Position numbers and translations under genes: made by a program. A DNA stretch of 64,000 nt from positions 141,636 to 205,635 of the forward strand of contig NZ_QHJF01000010.1 of NCBI RefSeq assembly GCF_003259225.1. Direction: 5' to 3'. The first letter of the stretch is position 1. Every line of letters starts with the position of its first letter. This stretch comes from Marinomonas arctica. Lineage in GTDB: Bacteria > Pseudomonadota > Gammaproteobacteria > Pseudomonadales > Marinomonadaceae. Positions 28,424 through 37,603 of the stretch are shown here, one piece after another. The notes beneath the pieces are model-generated. The model saw only the letters and a list, made by a program, of their open reading frames with translations. It ran no database searches and was not told where the DNA came from.

Positions 28424-28775
28424 TCGATTTTCGATCTCTAATCGTCTCCATTAACTCTTGGCCTTGCGTTTTATCGATAGGTTTAGTGCGAAAATGCAAC
28501 GCCGTTTTGGCAATCATATTGGCAGCAACTGGTGCTGTGATTAACAAAAACAGCGTGATTAAGAGTTCTTGAATCGAAAGAAACCCTTTTAGGTGGCTTT
28601 GAAAAATCATTGATGCCACCAACACCCCGGTAATACCAAGGGTGGACGCTTTCGTGGGGCTGTGCAAGCGCATATAAATATCAGGCAAACGCACTAGCCC
28701 ATAAGAACCGATTAACAAAAAAGCGCCGCCAGTCAGTAAGGATACGCAAATAATAATTTCGAGATAAAAAGGCAT
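28398..28775 (-). CDS. mnhG: Na+/H+ antiporter (Mrp/Mnh) subunit G
   Basis: A 125-residue membrane subunit of the multisubunit Mrp cation/H+ antiporter, with three hydrophobic helices and the family segment SYGLVRLPDIYMRLHSPTKA. It is the last gene of the operon, 9 bp after mnhF. The final residues (KSTKPPHTPR) are coded inside the EAL remnant on the other strand, so the original C-terminus was probably changed by the rearrangement next to it. Confidence 0.88.
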   Translation of the reverse strand: MPFYLEIIICVSLLTGGAFLLIGSYGLVRLPDIYMRLHSPTKASTLGITGVLVASMIFQSHLKGFLSIQELLITLFLLITAPVAANMIAKTALHFRTKPIDKTQGQELMETIRDRKSTKPPHTPR

Positions 28776-28784
28776 AACTTGTCC

Positions 28785-29054
28785 TTATTCTATGATGTCG
28801 CCGCGAAGTAAGTATTTACAAAGTGCCGCCGTACTGACGAATCCAAGCATGGCGATTAATACCGCCGCCTCAAAGTAAAGCGCACTTTTGACGTGTATTC
28901 CATACAACAAAATCAGAGCAATGGCATTGATGTACATGGTATCTAACGCCAAAATTCGGTCTGATGCTGTTGGCCCTTGCAGCAAACGCCATAAATTCAG
29001 AATCAAAGCGATGCAAATACAAATGGCCACAATAATGATGGTATAACTTAGCAT
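28785..29054 (-). CDS. mnhF: Na+/H+ antiporter subunit F
   Basis: An 89-residue protein with three helices, subunit F of the Mrp antiporter. The family segment GPTASDRILALDTMYINAIA is present. Its start overlaps the end of mnhE by 7 bp. It is required for assembly of the antiporter together with E and G. Confidence 0.9.
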   Translation of the reverse strand: MLSYTIIIVAICICIALILNLWRLLQGPTASDRILALDTMYINAIALILLYGIHVKSALYFEAAVLIAMLGFVSTAALCKYLLRGDIIE

Positions 29055-29533
29055 CCGAAAATCTCCTTGATTGGCCTTTCATAACGTTGCTTAACGGATT
29101 CAATCAGCTCTGCTTCATTTTCTAAATGAAGGGAATGGACATAAAGCCAAGCTCTGTCTTTCGATACTTCCGCGCTGACAGTACCTGGCGTGAGCGACAC
29201 GGTGCTCGCCAGAATGGTAATGCCCAAATCAGAGTCAACGTCGATTGGAATGGCGACAAAGCCAGGTTTTAATTTTTTCACTGGCCCAACAATTAACAAA
29301 GCGACTTCTACGTTGGCGGTCAAAATGTCCTTCATGACCATCAACACATAACGAATAGCCAACCAAGGCTTAAGAATTTTAGGGTGTTCATCCCGCATAC
29401 CTGTAACAAGCCAAGGTATTGTAATGGCGAAGAAGGTCGCCAGTACGATGTGACCGGCGCTGATGGAATTATTCAATAACAACCAGACCACAAAAAGTAA
29501 CAGGCTGTGAAATGGCATTGGGAATAACTTCAT
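29048..29533 (-). CDS. mnhE: Na+/H+ antiporter subunit E
   Basis: A 161-residue membrane protein with N-terminal helices (LLLFVVWLLLNNSISAGHIV) and a cytoplasmic C-terminal part with the family segment LTPGTVSAEVSKDRAWLYVH. It overlaps mnhD by 4 bp (ATGA) and mnhF by 7 bp. Structural subunit of the Mrp complex. Confidence 0.92.
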   Translation of the reverse strand: MKLFPMPFHSLLLFVVWLLLNNSISAGHIVLATFFAITIPWLVTGMRDEHPKILKPWLAIRYVLMVMKDILTANVEVALLIVGPVKKLKPGFVAIPIDVDSDLGITILASTVSLTPGTVSAEVSKDRAWLYVHSLHLENEAELIESVKQRYERPIKEIFGC

Positions 29534-31041
29534 GGCGTGACTCCTGGTAATAACCCATAGGCAGAAGACTGAATATCATGCAAGTAATGCGCAGCTTGTT
29601 GCGTGAATTCACTGACGACGCCACCGAATAACACCAACACTGGGGCCGCCAACAACAAGAGTACGATACTGGCTATTTCCATAGGCTTTGCTTGTTCAGC
29701 TTCTGCTAAGACAGTGCCATTGTGGCGCCAGAACAGCGTGGTTCCAGCTCTGGAGAAGGTAACTAGTGCGGCTAAACTGCCCAGTAAAATCAACGGCCAT
29801 ACCCACATGGTTTGTGCTGTTGACTGAGTCGCTTGCAGTATCATTATTTTTCCGACAAAGCCTGACAGAGGCGGCATACCAACCAAGGCTAAAGCCAGAA
29901 TAGCGAACGCGAAACCAAGTAACTTAGGCTGCACAAAAGGGCGAGAGCGGACAAATCTGTCTTCCGCTTTACCACGCTGGCGAGCCATAATGTCAGCGAG
30001 CAAAAACAGCCCAGCCGACGCCAGTGTACTGTGCACCATATAATACAATGCAGCAGACGTGGCGGCTTCGGAGTTGATCGCGGCACAAGCTAGTAAACTA
30101 CCGCTTGAAACGATAACCAAGTTCGCACTGAGCGTTTTAATGCCTGGGCTGGCGAGCACACCAATGCTGCCAATCGTGATGGTTAACAAAGCGAGAGGCC
30201 ATAGCCATGGCGTGGCAATATTCGCGAGTTCTCCAGCGTGTTCACCAAAAATCACAGTGTAAACACGGAAAATACTGTAAACCCCAACCTTTGTCATAAT
30301 AGCGAAGAGCGCAGCAACTGGCGCACTCGCACTGGCGTAGGTTTTAGGCAACCAAAAATGCATGGGCAGCATAGCGGCTTTTAAACCAAACACCACCAAG
30401 AGTAACAGGGCGCCTGTTTTGGCCAATGTTGCGGTTTCCCCTTGCAGCTGACCAACCTTAATGGCCATGTCTGCCATATTGAGCGTACCAAGCGTGCCAT
30501 ACAAAATGCCAAGTCCGAATAGAAACAAACTCGAACCAACAAGGTTGAGAATCACATAGTGCAAAGCGGCTTGGGTTTTTTGCTTACCACCAGCATGAAT
30601 TAATAGAGCGTAAGAGGCTATTAATAGGACTTCAAAAAAGACGAATAAGTTAAAAATATCGCCCGTTAAAAAAGCACCGTTAATGCCCATGATTTGGAAC
30701 ATAAACAAGGGATGAAAATACGCGCCACCCTTATCTTGTCCTGCAACCGCATACAGCATGACAGCAAACGCTAAGAATGCCGTTAGTAATACCAGTAATC
30801 CAGACACTTTATCGGCCACTAGAGCAATACCAAAAGGCGCCTGCCAGCCGCCTAATGCATAGAGCTGTACGCCTTGGTTATTAATTTGATAAAGCAAAAA
30901 GGCGCAAGAAATCAGTAAGAATAAGGTCCCAATGATCGAGGTGACACGTTGTGCATGAATGTCACGAGAGATGGGTGGCAGCAACATGATGGTGCCAAAC
31001 AACAAAGGGATCAGAATAGGGAAAATGCTTAAATGTTGCAT
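29530..31041 (-). CDS. mnhD: Na+/H+ antiporter subunit D
   Basis: A 503-residue NuoN/M-like membrane subunit with 14 predicted helices, one of the two proton-path subunits of the Mrp antiporter. Conserved features include DIFNLFVFFEVLLIASYALL with the key glutamate in helix 5, and the lysine-bearing segment VFGLKAAMLPMHFWLPKTYA. It lies directly next to mnhC (0 bp gap) and overlaps mnhE. Confidence 0.92.
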   Translation of the reverse strand: MQHLSIFPILIPLLFGTIMLLPPISRDIHAQRVTSIIGTLFLLISCAFLLYQINNQGVQLYALGGWQAPFGIALVADKVSGLLVLLTAFLAFAVMLYAVAGQDKGGAYFHPLFMFQIMGINGAFLTGDIFNLFVFFEVLLIASYALLIHAGGKQKTQAALHYVILNLVGSSLFLFGLGILYGTLGTLNMADMAIKVGQLQGETATLAKTGALLLLVVFGLKAAMLPMHFWLPKTYASASAPVAALFAIMTKVGVYSIFRVYTVIFGEHAGELANIATPWLWPLALLTITIGSIGVLASPGIKTLSANLVIVSSGSLLACAAINSEAATSAALYYMVHSTLASAGLFLLADIMARQRGKAEDRFVRSRPFVQPKLLGFAFAILALALVGMPPLSGFVGKIMILQATQSTAQTMWVWPLILLGSLAALVTFSRAGTTLFWRHNGTVLAEAEQAKPMEIASIVLLLLAAPVLVLFGGVVSEFTQQAAHYLHDIQSSAYGLLPGVTP

Positions 31042-31407
31042 TTATTGGCTCCCTCCGGATTTTTGCGTCGTATTATTGGGTGGCTCTGGGATGGTACCGT
31101 CAACATGGTCATTGCCTAAATCGGCTCTGGCACGCATGGCTAAAATCACCACAAAAGCCGTCATGGCGAAGCCGATAACAATCGCGGTCAGCACCAGAGC
31201 TTGTGGAAGAGGGTCACTGTATTGCTCTGATTGCTCAAGCACAGCGGCGGCATTCAGTTTTAATCTACCGCTGGCGAATAAAAATAAATTCACCGCATAA
31301 GATAGCAGGGTCAAACCAATAACCACAGAAAAAGTGCGGCCTCTTAAGGCCAGAAAAATGCCGCAAGCGGTTAACAAACCAACGCAAAATGCGTACATAC
31401 CTTCCAT
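31042..31407 (-). CDS. mnhC: Na+/H+ antiporter subunit C
   Basis: A 121-residue NuoK-like subunit with three helices and the conserved SYAVNLFLFASG and DPLPQALVLTAIVIGFA segments. It starts at the stop of mnhA (1-bp overlap) and ends directly before mnhD. Part of the proton path of the complex. Confidence 0.92.
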   Translation of the reverse strand: MEGMYAFCVGLLTACGIFLALRGRTFSVVIGLTLLSYAVNLFLFASGRLKLNAAAVLEQSEQYSDPLPQALVLTAIVIGFAMTAFVVILAMRARADLGNDHVDGTIPEPPNNTTQKSGGSQ

Positions 31408-34205
31408 TAATCATGCTCCTTTTGAATAGGACGCTCACTGGTGGTTAATTGACCAAGATTTGCAAGAATCAACATAGTCGCGCCCACCACAGTAAGGAAA
31501 ACACCAAGATCAAATATCATGGCACTGGCTAGCTCAAATTTGCCAATCACTGGCAGGTAGAAATAATCGAACCACGATGACAAGAACGTGTGTCCAAAGA
31601 TCCAGCTCCCCAAGCCGCTTAGCGTGGCGATACCAATCCCCGAACCAATCATGATTTGATAATCTAGTTTAATGCGAGTCTTAATCCATTCCACACCGTG
31701 GGCGATGTATTGTTGGATAATGGCAACAGACGTGATAAGACCTGCAATGAAGCCGCCCCCCGGCATATTGTGCCCGCGTAAGAAAATATAAGCGGAGACT
31801 AATAATGCTAAAGGCAACAAACTTTGAGAAATCACGGTTAACAAAATGGGGTGCCTATCTTCTGACCACGGTAAACCATTATCGTCCGTGGAAGGCATGA
31901 ACAAGCGCATTTTGGCAATGAGCTTATAAATACCAAGTGCTGCAATCCCTAAAACGGTAATTTCCCCAAGCGTATCGAAGCCACGGAAATCCACCAATAT
32001 CACGTTGACCACGTTGGTACCACCGCCACCTGTCTTACTGTTTTCCGTAAAAAAGGTCGAAATGGTATCGAGAGGACGTGTCATTAAGGCATAACTGATG
32101 GTACCAATGACGCCACCAATCAAAGATGCCAGACTTAAATCGCGCACGACACGACGAGGAGAAGATTCTTTCGGGGTCTTTTGGGGCAAGAAGAACAGCG
32201 CCAAAATCAAAAGAATCACCGTCACGACCTCAACGGATAACTGCGTCAGAGCCAAATCCGGTGCAGAGAACTGAGCAAAGGCCAGAGACACGATCAAACC
32301 TACAACGGACAGTGTCAGCAAGGCAACGACCCGTCTTCTGTGCCAGATAACCGTTGCCAAAGCAGAAATACACAACAATACCGCGCAGGTGATAGACAAC
32401 GCATCCACCGGAATTTCAGGGCGTTGCCCTGCCGTGGTATTCAGCTTCATTAATGAAGACGCCGTCATGACCACCGCAAATCCCAAGGTAAAGAACACAT
32501 AGCGCTGTAAAGAGCCGTTTTCGGTCATCGTAATGACACGCTGTGCTTTAACCACCAGCGACTGAACAATGCCTTCAAAGACCAACTTAGGATCACTGGT
32601 TGGAAACTGTGCTTGAAACTTAAACAAGTGTGAACGGTTATAGTACATGTAAAGACCGCCGATCAAGGCAATCACGCTCATCAATAAGGGGAAATTAAAA
32701 CCATGCCAAATCGCCAAGCTGTACGTTGGCGCAGGGCCATTCAGCGTGGCATTGGCCGCGGCAAGCAACAGATCACCCACCACTAAACTTGGAAAAATAC
32801 CCACGACCAAACACAGAGCCACTAAAATCTCGACTGGCACACGCATATAGCGTGGTGGTTCATGAGGCGTTTTAGGTAAGTTGATTGGTTCGCCATTGAA
32901 GAACACGTCATGAATAAAGCGTGTGGAATATGCTACCGCAAACACACCGCCCAAAGTCGCCAGCACTGGAATGAACCAAGACAAAGAGCCAAGAGACGCT
33001 TGATGCAAGGTCTCGGTAAAGAACATCTCTTTAGACAAGAAACCGTTCATCAATGGCACACCGGCCATAGATGCCGAGGCTACCATCGCCAACGTGGCTG
33101 TGTAAGGCATGTACTTCCACAGACCGTTTAGCTGACGCATATCGCGAGAGCCTGATTCATGGTCAATAATACCCGCCGCCATAAACAAGGATGCCTTGAA
33201 AATAGCGTGGTTAATGATATGGAAAATAGCGGCCACAGCGGCGAGGTCTGTTCCCATGCCCAACAGTAAGGTGATTAACCCTAAATGACTGATGGTTGAG
33301 TTAGCCAAAAGACCTTTTAAATCGTGTTGGAACAATGCGATATACGCACCAACCAAGAAAGTAATTAAGCCCGTCAGGCTGACGATTAAGAACCATAAAT
33401 TAGTATCAGCTAGCGCGGGATAAAAGCGCGCCATTAAGAAAATACCCGCTTTTACCATGGTGGCAGAATGCAAGTAAGCACTCACAGGGGTTGGCGCTGC
33501 CATGGCATTCGGTAGCCAAAAGTGGAACGGGAATTGAGCGGACTTTGTAAACGCCCCAAGCAATACCAGCACAACAATAACCGGATAGTTCGCACTGGCC
33601 TTGATTAGCTCGCCGCTGTCCAAAACGTCTTGTAAGCTAAAACTGCCAACCGTATTACCAAGAATCAACAAGCCTGCTAAGAGTGCCAAACCGCCAGCAC
33701 CCGTGACAGTGAGCGCCATTCTTGCGCCTTTTCTGGCTTCGGTTTTGTGTCCCCAGAAGCTGATCAGCAAAAAGGAACTGATACTGGTTAATTCCCAGAA
33801 AAACCACAGCTGAATCAAGTTGTCTGACAGTACCACGCCAAGCATGGCAAACATAAATAGGATCAGGTACGCGTAAAACTTACCGATGGAGTCTTTCGCT
33901 GATAAGTAATAACGGGCATACAGTATGACCAACAGGCCAATGCCTAAAATCAAAATCGCAAACAGCAGAGCCAAACCATCTAAGCGAAAAGCGAGTTCGA
34001 GACCAATCGCAGGGATCCAGGGCAACGCGGCTTGAAAACGCTCACCCTGAAAAATATCTCCAGCATGCGATAGGACTAAAAACAGCGTTAAAGCGGGCAA
34101 CGCTGCCGTCATAAAGGCACAAGCGGTTCGGCTAAAGCGAGCCGTAATGAGTGGAATCAAGGTGCCTAAGAGAGGCAAAAATGGCAACCAGATAAGAGAG
34201 TTCAC
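31407..34205 (-). CDS. mnhA: Na+/H+ antiporter fused subunit AB
   Basis: A 932-residue membrane protein and the largest Mrp subunit. Residues 1-500 are NuoL-like (segments [19 protein letters not shown] and [20 protein letters not shown]). The region of residues 600-760 is the extra A-domain. Residues 790-920 correspond to the separate MnhB of other species ([31 protein letters not shown]). This fused arrangement is that of group-2 (Pha-type) antiporters. The complex exports Na+ or K+ for H+ and supports salt and alkali tolerance, as expected for a marine bacterium. First gene of the operon mnhACDEFG. Confidence 0.92.
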   Translation of the reverse strand: MNSLIWLPFLPLLGTLIPLITARFSRTACAFMTAALPALTLFLVLSHAGDIFQGERFQAALPWIPAIGLELAFRLDGLALLFAILILGIGLLVILYARYYLSAKDSIGKFYAYLILFMFAMLGVVLSDNLIQLWFFWELTSISSFLLISFWGHKTEARKGARMALTVTGAGGLALLAGLLILGNTVGSFSLQDVLDSGELIKASANYPVIVVLVLLGAFTKSAQFPFHFWLPNAMAAPTPVSAYLHSATMVKAGIFLMARFYPALADTNLWFLIVSLTGLITFLVGAYIALFQHDLKGLLANSTISHLGLITLLLGMGTDLAAVAAIFHIINHAIFKASLFMAAGIIDHESGSRDMRQLNGLWKYMPYTATLAMVASASMAGVPLMNGFLSKEMFFTETLHQASLGSLSWFIPVLATLGGVFAVAYSTRFIHDVFFNGEPINLPKTPHEPPRYMRVPVEILVALCLVVGIFPSLVVGDLLLAAANATLNGPAPTYSLAIWHGFNFPLLMSVIALIGGLYMYYNRSHLFKFQAQFPTSDPKLVFEGIVQSLVVKAQRVITMTENGSLQRYVFFTLGFAVVMTASSLMKLNTTAGQRPEIPVDALSITCAVLLCISALATVIWHRRRVVALLTLSVVGLIVSLAFAQFSAPDLALTQLSVEVVTVILLILALFFLPQKTPKESSPRRVVRDLSLASLIGGVIGTISYALMTRPLDTISTFFTENSKTGGGGTNVVNVILVDFRGFDTLGEITVLGIAALGIYKLIAKMRLFMPSTDDNGLPWSEDRHPILLTVISQSLLPLALLVSAYIFLRGHNMPGGGFIAGLITSVAIIQQYIAHGVEWIKTRIKLDYQIMIGSGIGIATLSGLGSWIFGHTFLSSWFDYFYLPVIGKFELASAMIFDLGVFLTVVGATMLILANLGQLTTSERPIQKEHD

Positions 34206-34493
34206 GATGAAAACTCCTCTCTAGCGAATGAAGATCGAATAAAAATGAGCTGTACGAGCATGGGTGTTGTCCTAACAATCGGTCTCTACGTATGGTTTTT
34301 GGTATGGCCCAGAGAATGGACTTAACAAGCATAGCCTTTTACTAATGTAATCAATAGCCTAAAACTCCTCACAGTAAAAGAAATTATCACGCGTATGTGA
34401 CAAAAACAGACAAGCATAAGAAAGCAACTTGCTTAAAAAGTTCCGCGAGTTGCTTGGTTATAGAGCGTATCAAGACGATATAATCGCTTTTAC
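34206..34493. other. Upstream region of the antiporter operon
   Basis: Contains the ribosome site and presumably the promoter of mnhA. No gene or clear terminator was found here. It forms the first part of an 865-bp region without an intact gene. Confidence 0.45.
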
Positions 34494-34857
34494 CTACCGT
34501 GCGTGAGTCACTTCCGCCATCAATGTTTCAATATTGACCACCACCTCTAAACTAGCCACTTCCATTTTATCAAGCATCTGCAGCATGTCCTTTGTATTGC
34601 CAGCGGCGGCTTTCTGCACTCTCTGCCAAACCAAACCAAACCAAACCAAAGCGAATTGAATTCAGCATGTCACCACCACGAAGTTGGTAACGAATGAGCT
34701 CTTGCTCACTATCATGTTGGCCGACTTGCTCAGCGGCTTTTTTGCGCAAACTGACAGGTCTTCCATGGACGATATGTGTTCTTTATGTGCTTTTTTCGTG
34801 TTCAAGTTGTTGTTCTAAAGTGTGAATTCGTTGTTTTAAGGTGGAAGAAAAGAACAT
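34494..34857 (-). pseudogene. Decayed soluble chemoreceptor-like gene
   Basis: The minus strand codes three pieces of one protein in changing frames. The start MFFSSTLKQRIHTLEQQLEH resembles soluble methyl-accepting proteins. Then comes LRKKAAEQVGQHDSEQELIR with RYQLRGGDMLNSIRFGL, and after a frame change KAAAGNTKDMLQMLDKMEVA to a stop at 34494-34496. At least three frameshifts and a large internal deletion (no signalling tip) are evident. One frame change coincides with a (CCAAA)5 repeat. Confidence 0.6.
34626..34650. repeat. Pentanucleotide repeat (CCAAA)5
   Basis: Five perfect tandem copies of CCAAA (TTTGG on the coding strand) inside the decayed chemoreceptor gene. Change of copy number by strand slippage would shift the frame. 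Confidence 0.9.
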
Positions 34858-35009
34858 CTATCCTACTCCGTTGGCATTAGACTGTTTTGTTAATGTATTT
34901 GGGGAAGTATATAGAAAGAGTCAAACGGTTGGCATGGGGCGGATCGAGAGAAGCGTAAGTATCTGTAGAAAAATGTAATCCACTGATACGTAATTATTTT
35001 AGGTAAAGA

Positions 35010-35033
35010 AAACCCGCCTTTGATGGCGGGTTT
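35010..35033 (-). terminator. Terminator of the Yip1-family gene
   Basis: Stem AAACCCGCC (35010-35018) / GGCGGGTTT (35025-35033) with a 6-nt loop. On the minus strand a T-rich stretch follows. It lies 37 bp after the stop of the gene at 35071. Confidence 0.8.
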
Positions 35034-35070
35034 GAATGGATAAGGGCTTAAACGGTTTGACTCAATTAGA

Positions 35071-35679
35071 TTAGAAGAATTTCCACACAATGCTGTGTTC
35101 AGAGCCAAGGCTCCACAACAATACAACGGCAGCGAGCAAGGCTTCGAGCACCAAAACCCCTATGCCTAACGTCGTGCTAGAAAGAATAAAGCCTTGTTTA
35201 TGACTAATACCTAAAAAGCTTGGCGTACCACGGTATAAAAGATAGCCGGTATACGCGACCCCAATCACGCAGGCTAATAAACACAACCAAATGATAGGAT
35301 AAATGGCAAATATCCCACTTAAAAACATTGGTGTTGCAATGTACCCCGCAAACACAATGCATTCTTGACGAGGTGGACGACTAGGATGATTGCGCGCCAT
35401 CCAATGGATTAAGCTACCAACCATGGCGACCGCCACTAAAATAAGCGCATAAAACAATACGCCCAGACCAAGACCGTCCATCAAAGACACTTTAATGGCT
35501 TCATGACCACCGAACGTCCAGCCAAATTGAGTGGTACCTATAAAGGTACTGACGACTGGAATGGCCGCCATCCAAAGTACATGATGAAAATACATATGGC
35601 TGACGGATTCATGCTCCTCATTAATCGCGCGCCATTCTTTATCTGGATGATGAATAAGACCCCAAACATGATTGATCAT
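35071..35679 (-). CDS. Yip1-family inner membrane protein
   Basis: A 202-residue protein with five hydrophobic helices, starting MINHVWGLIHHPDKEWRAI as bacterial Yip1-domain proteins do. The family is widespread in gammaproteobacteria and its function is unknown. It has its own terminator. Neighbours are a chemoreceptor remnant and a lipoprotein gene, neither of which gives a clue. Confidence 0.75.
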   Translation of the reverse strand: MINHVWGLIHHPDKEWRAINEEHESVSHMYFHHVLWMAAIPVVSTFIGTTQFGWTFGGHEAIKVSLMDGLGLGVLFYALILVAVAMVGSLIHWMARNHPSRPPRQECIVFAGYIATPMFLSGIFAIYPIIWLCLLACVIGVAYTGYLLYRGTPSFLGISHKQGFILSSTTLGIGVLVLEALLAAVVLLWSLGSEHSIVWKFF

Positions 35680-35901
35680 GGATTCCCCCTTGCCTCACAG
35701 AGTGAGCATAATGGATTTGGAAAAACTCCTGATGCAGCCACGCCCAAACAAAGTGGCTTATAAAGAGTATAGATCTATACGCAAAAATAAGCGTAAAAGG
35801 TGATAACATTTTTTTATAAACAGAGTATTAGTAATGCGATTTAGATGTAAGCAGACGTTGTACAGCGTCGCTAGGTTTGAGTAAAACAGGACGGAATAGA
35901 G

Positions 35902-35927
35902 CAGGGCTGAACACCATGTCAGCCCTG
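35902..35927 (-). terminator. Probable terminator of the lipoprotein gene
   Basis: Perfect 9-bp stem CAGGGCTGA (35902-35910) / TCAGCCCTG (35919-35927), 17 bp after the stop of the minus-strand lipoprotein gene. The T-run behind it is weak. Confidence 0.5.
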
Positions 35928-35943
35928 AAAAGCTTAGCGAGGC

Positions 35944-36591
35944 TTACTCGCAGCTGTAGTCTTCCTGCATTTCTACGGCATAAGGCGTGTCGACGGGATT
36001 GTTAAAATTGGCGCGAGCGATGGCATCTTTGGCTAAAAATTCAAACATTTTCCATTTTGAACAACTGGCATGAACTACGGTATTGGTGGAATCCAACAGC
36101 AACTTATCTTGTCTATCGGTGAGCGTGTAATGAAAACTGTACACATTAGTTTGGCTTTCTACTGTTTTGTAGCCACTGACAATCGGCTCCATAAAATTGC
36201 GATAACGAGTGAAGCACGTACGGGTGTCTGACCCTGGATCTTTATGGCAGATGGTGTAAGGCAGATTGTGTTCATTGTTAAACACTGGCACTTGCGTTGA
36301 TTCTATCTTCGCCTCAGAGGTAAAGTTCACCACGAGCTTATAATCCGGATCGCTCAGTGACTCGGATACATTGGTAAAACCGCGTTCCTTGAAAGCCGCA
36401 ACAATATCGGGAAGGTAACGTTCATTTGTCAACGCATCACCATTAGGGTCGGGGAGTACCGCAATTGTTGCAGCGCTATCAATGTTAATGTTTGAACTCA
36501 CATTGCTCACATTATGGCCTGACAGCTTAACACTGGACGAGCAACCAGATAACAGCGCTGAAAACAGCACAAACACAGCAAACCATTTCAT
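35944..36591 (-). CDS. Predicted lipoprotein, DUF4136-like
   Basis: A 215-residue protein with a type II signal peptide. The lipobox LLSGC puts the lipidated cysteine at C17. The following serine (S18) does not match the inner-membrane retention signal, so outer-membrane anchoring is likely. The body (AATIAVLPDPNG...PDYKLVVNFTSEAK) resembles DUF4136-type lipoproteins, but this is a weak resemblance. The start at 36591 follows GGGGAA by 6-7 bp. A GTG at 36606 would put that site inside the gene. No role can be assigned. Confidence 0.65.
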   Translation of the reverse strand: MKWFAVFVLFSALLSGCSSSVKLSGHNVSNVSSNINIDSAATIAVLPDPNGDALTNERYLPDIVAAFKERGFTNVSESLSDPDYKLVVNFTSEAKIESTQVPVFNNEHNLPYTICHKDPGSDTRTCFTRYRNFMEPIVSGYKTVESQTNVYSFHYTLTDRQDKLLLDSTNTVVHASCSKWKMFEFLAKDAIARANFNNPVDTPYAVEMQEDYSCE

Positions 36592-37075
36592 AAGAGTATT
36601 CCCCACTGCTTATCGAAAAAATTATCCGATCAATATGAAAGCATAGATAACACGCAAAGCCGAGGCATGCCCATCACCTTATCTGTATTTTTGCAAAAAA
36701 CTTACTATTGCGTCGCATTTGAATAAATGTAGTAATTCAATAGCTGGGCGCTGGCTTAGGGTTGCATCAGAGAATGACTGTTTCGCAAGAACCAACAGTT
36801 TGGCATGAGACAAATCAAAGTAAGCGTCCTTCAATCAGCCTTGGTTGAGAAAGAATGTTTGTACCGCTTGGAGGGTGGGGGAAGGAACGCGAGGTAAGGG
36901 TTGAAATTGTTGTTAAAGGACCATTCTAGCCACTAGTTCGATTAGCCCAGCAGTTAGGTCTTTGGTGGCTAGAGGCAATAGCGACTACCAGTAACCAATC
37001 ACCACTAATTTGATAAATAATTGAATATAGAAATCGGTTAAGTAAGCACTTATGTGTGAATGGGCTAGTTTTTTA
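36592..37075. other. Intergenic patch with decayed sequences
   Basis: A stretch of 484 bp without an intact gene, between the lipoprotein gene and the broken toxin gene. It contains a fragment of a second fic gene (36841-36909, separate entry). The remainder shows nothing that I recognise. Confidence 0.5.
36841..36909 (+). pseudogene. 3' fragment of a second fic gene
   Basis: This stretch reads LVEKECLYRLEGGGRNAR, then a stop where the intact gene has Tyr, then GLKL. It corresponds closely to the C-terminal end of the intact fic gene at 38668-38743 (LVEKGCLYRLEGGGRNARYG). Resemblance goes on for about 35 bp past the end of the reading frame, including CTAGTTCG in both. It is a diverged partial duplicate. 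Confidence 0.75.
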
Positions 37076-37222
37076 TCAGGCAGTTGGATGTAATTCAATT
37101 CGTTCTATCGACGACTCTAGCTCAGCAATGAACCTTAACCCTAGGCCTTGATAAATACCGTCATAGTATTTGAAGGCATCATCGAGTTCCCTTTCGGCGA
37201 GATCTAAAAATTCTACCTTCAT
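37076..37222 (-). pseudogene. Truncated ParE/RelE-type toxin
   Basis: Codes for 48 residues (KVEFLDLAERELDDAFKYYD...IERIELHPTA) of a ParE-family toxin. Complete members have about 95. The frame stops just after the conserved HPTA segment, so the C-terminal half including the last strand is missing. Its ATG overlaps the antitoxin stop (ATGA), as in an intact module. Confidence 0.75.
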
Positions 37223-37434
37223 TTATATTTTCTTAGCACTTCAGACAAGGGCTTAGAGGTTAGTTGCTTTTTTTCATACGCTTCAATGCGAGCATCTGAC
37301 TCCTGCGCCCAAATAGCATTTAGCTCAGTATTCTTTGTATCTAAGCTTTCAAGTAGCTTTTCGACAAGCTCTACACGTTCGTTCATTGAGAGTGATAACG
37401 CATCTTCAACGATGTTTCTGTTTACTTGAGTCAT
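37219..37434 (-). CDS. Addiction-module antitoxin
   Basis: A 71-residue protein of the putative addiction-module component family (pattern ALSLSMNERVELVEKLLESLD followed by W-x2-E-x2-R). Such proteins neutralise a ParE/RelE toxin coded directly downstream. Here the toxin gene is truncated, so the antitoxin is orphaned in this locus. It may still serve a homologous toxin elsewhere. Confidence 0.78.
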   Translation of the reverse strand: MTQVNRNIVEDALSLSMNERVELVEKLLESLDTKNTELNAIWAQESDARIEAYEKKQLTSKPLSEVLRKYK

Positions 37435-37526
37435 TGTATGTCTTCCTCGGTTGGCTAAAAGAATAGTACTGAAAAGATGGGAGTTGTATCTTGATAATCT
37501 CCGCTGGCGACTAAATAAAAAACCGT

Positions 37527-37598
37527 GAGCCGAATAATGGGGTTATTCGGCTCATTAAATAATGCTATTCTGAACCGAATAATTCACTTAATCGGCTC
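37527..37598. promoter_or_regulatory. Two 27-bp dyads in front of fic (candidate operator)
   Basis: Dyad 1: GAGCCGAATAA (37527-37537) / TTATTCGGCTC (37543-37553), perfect 11-bp arms. Dyad 2: GAACCGAATAA (37572-37582) / TTAATCGGCTC (37588-37598), with mismatches in two positions. Centres are 45 bp apart. The second ends 5 bp before the fic ATG, covering the ribosome site, so a bound protein would block expression. The winged-helix end of the Fic protein could be that repressor. Confidence 0.65.
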
Positions 37599-37603
37599 AT
37601 ACT

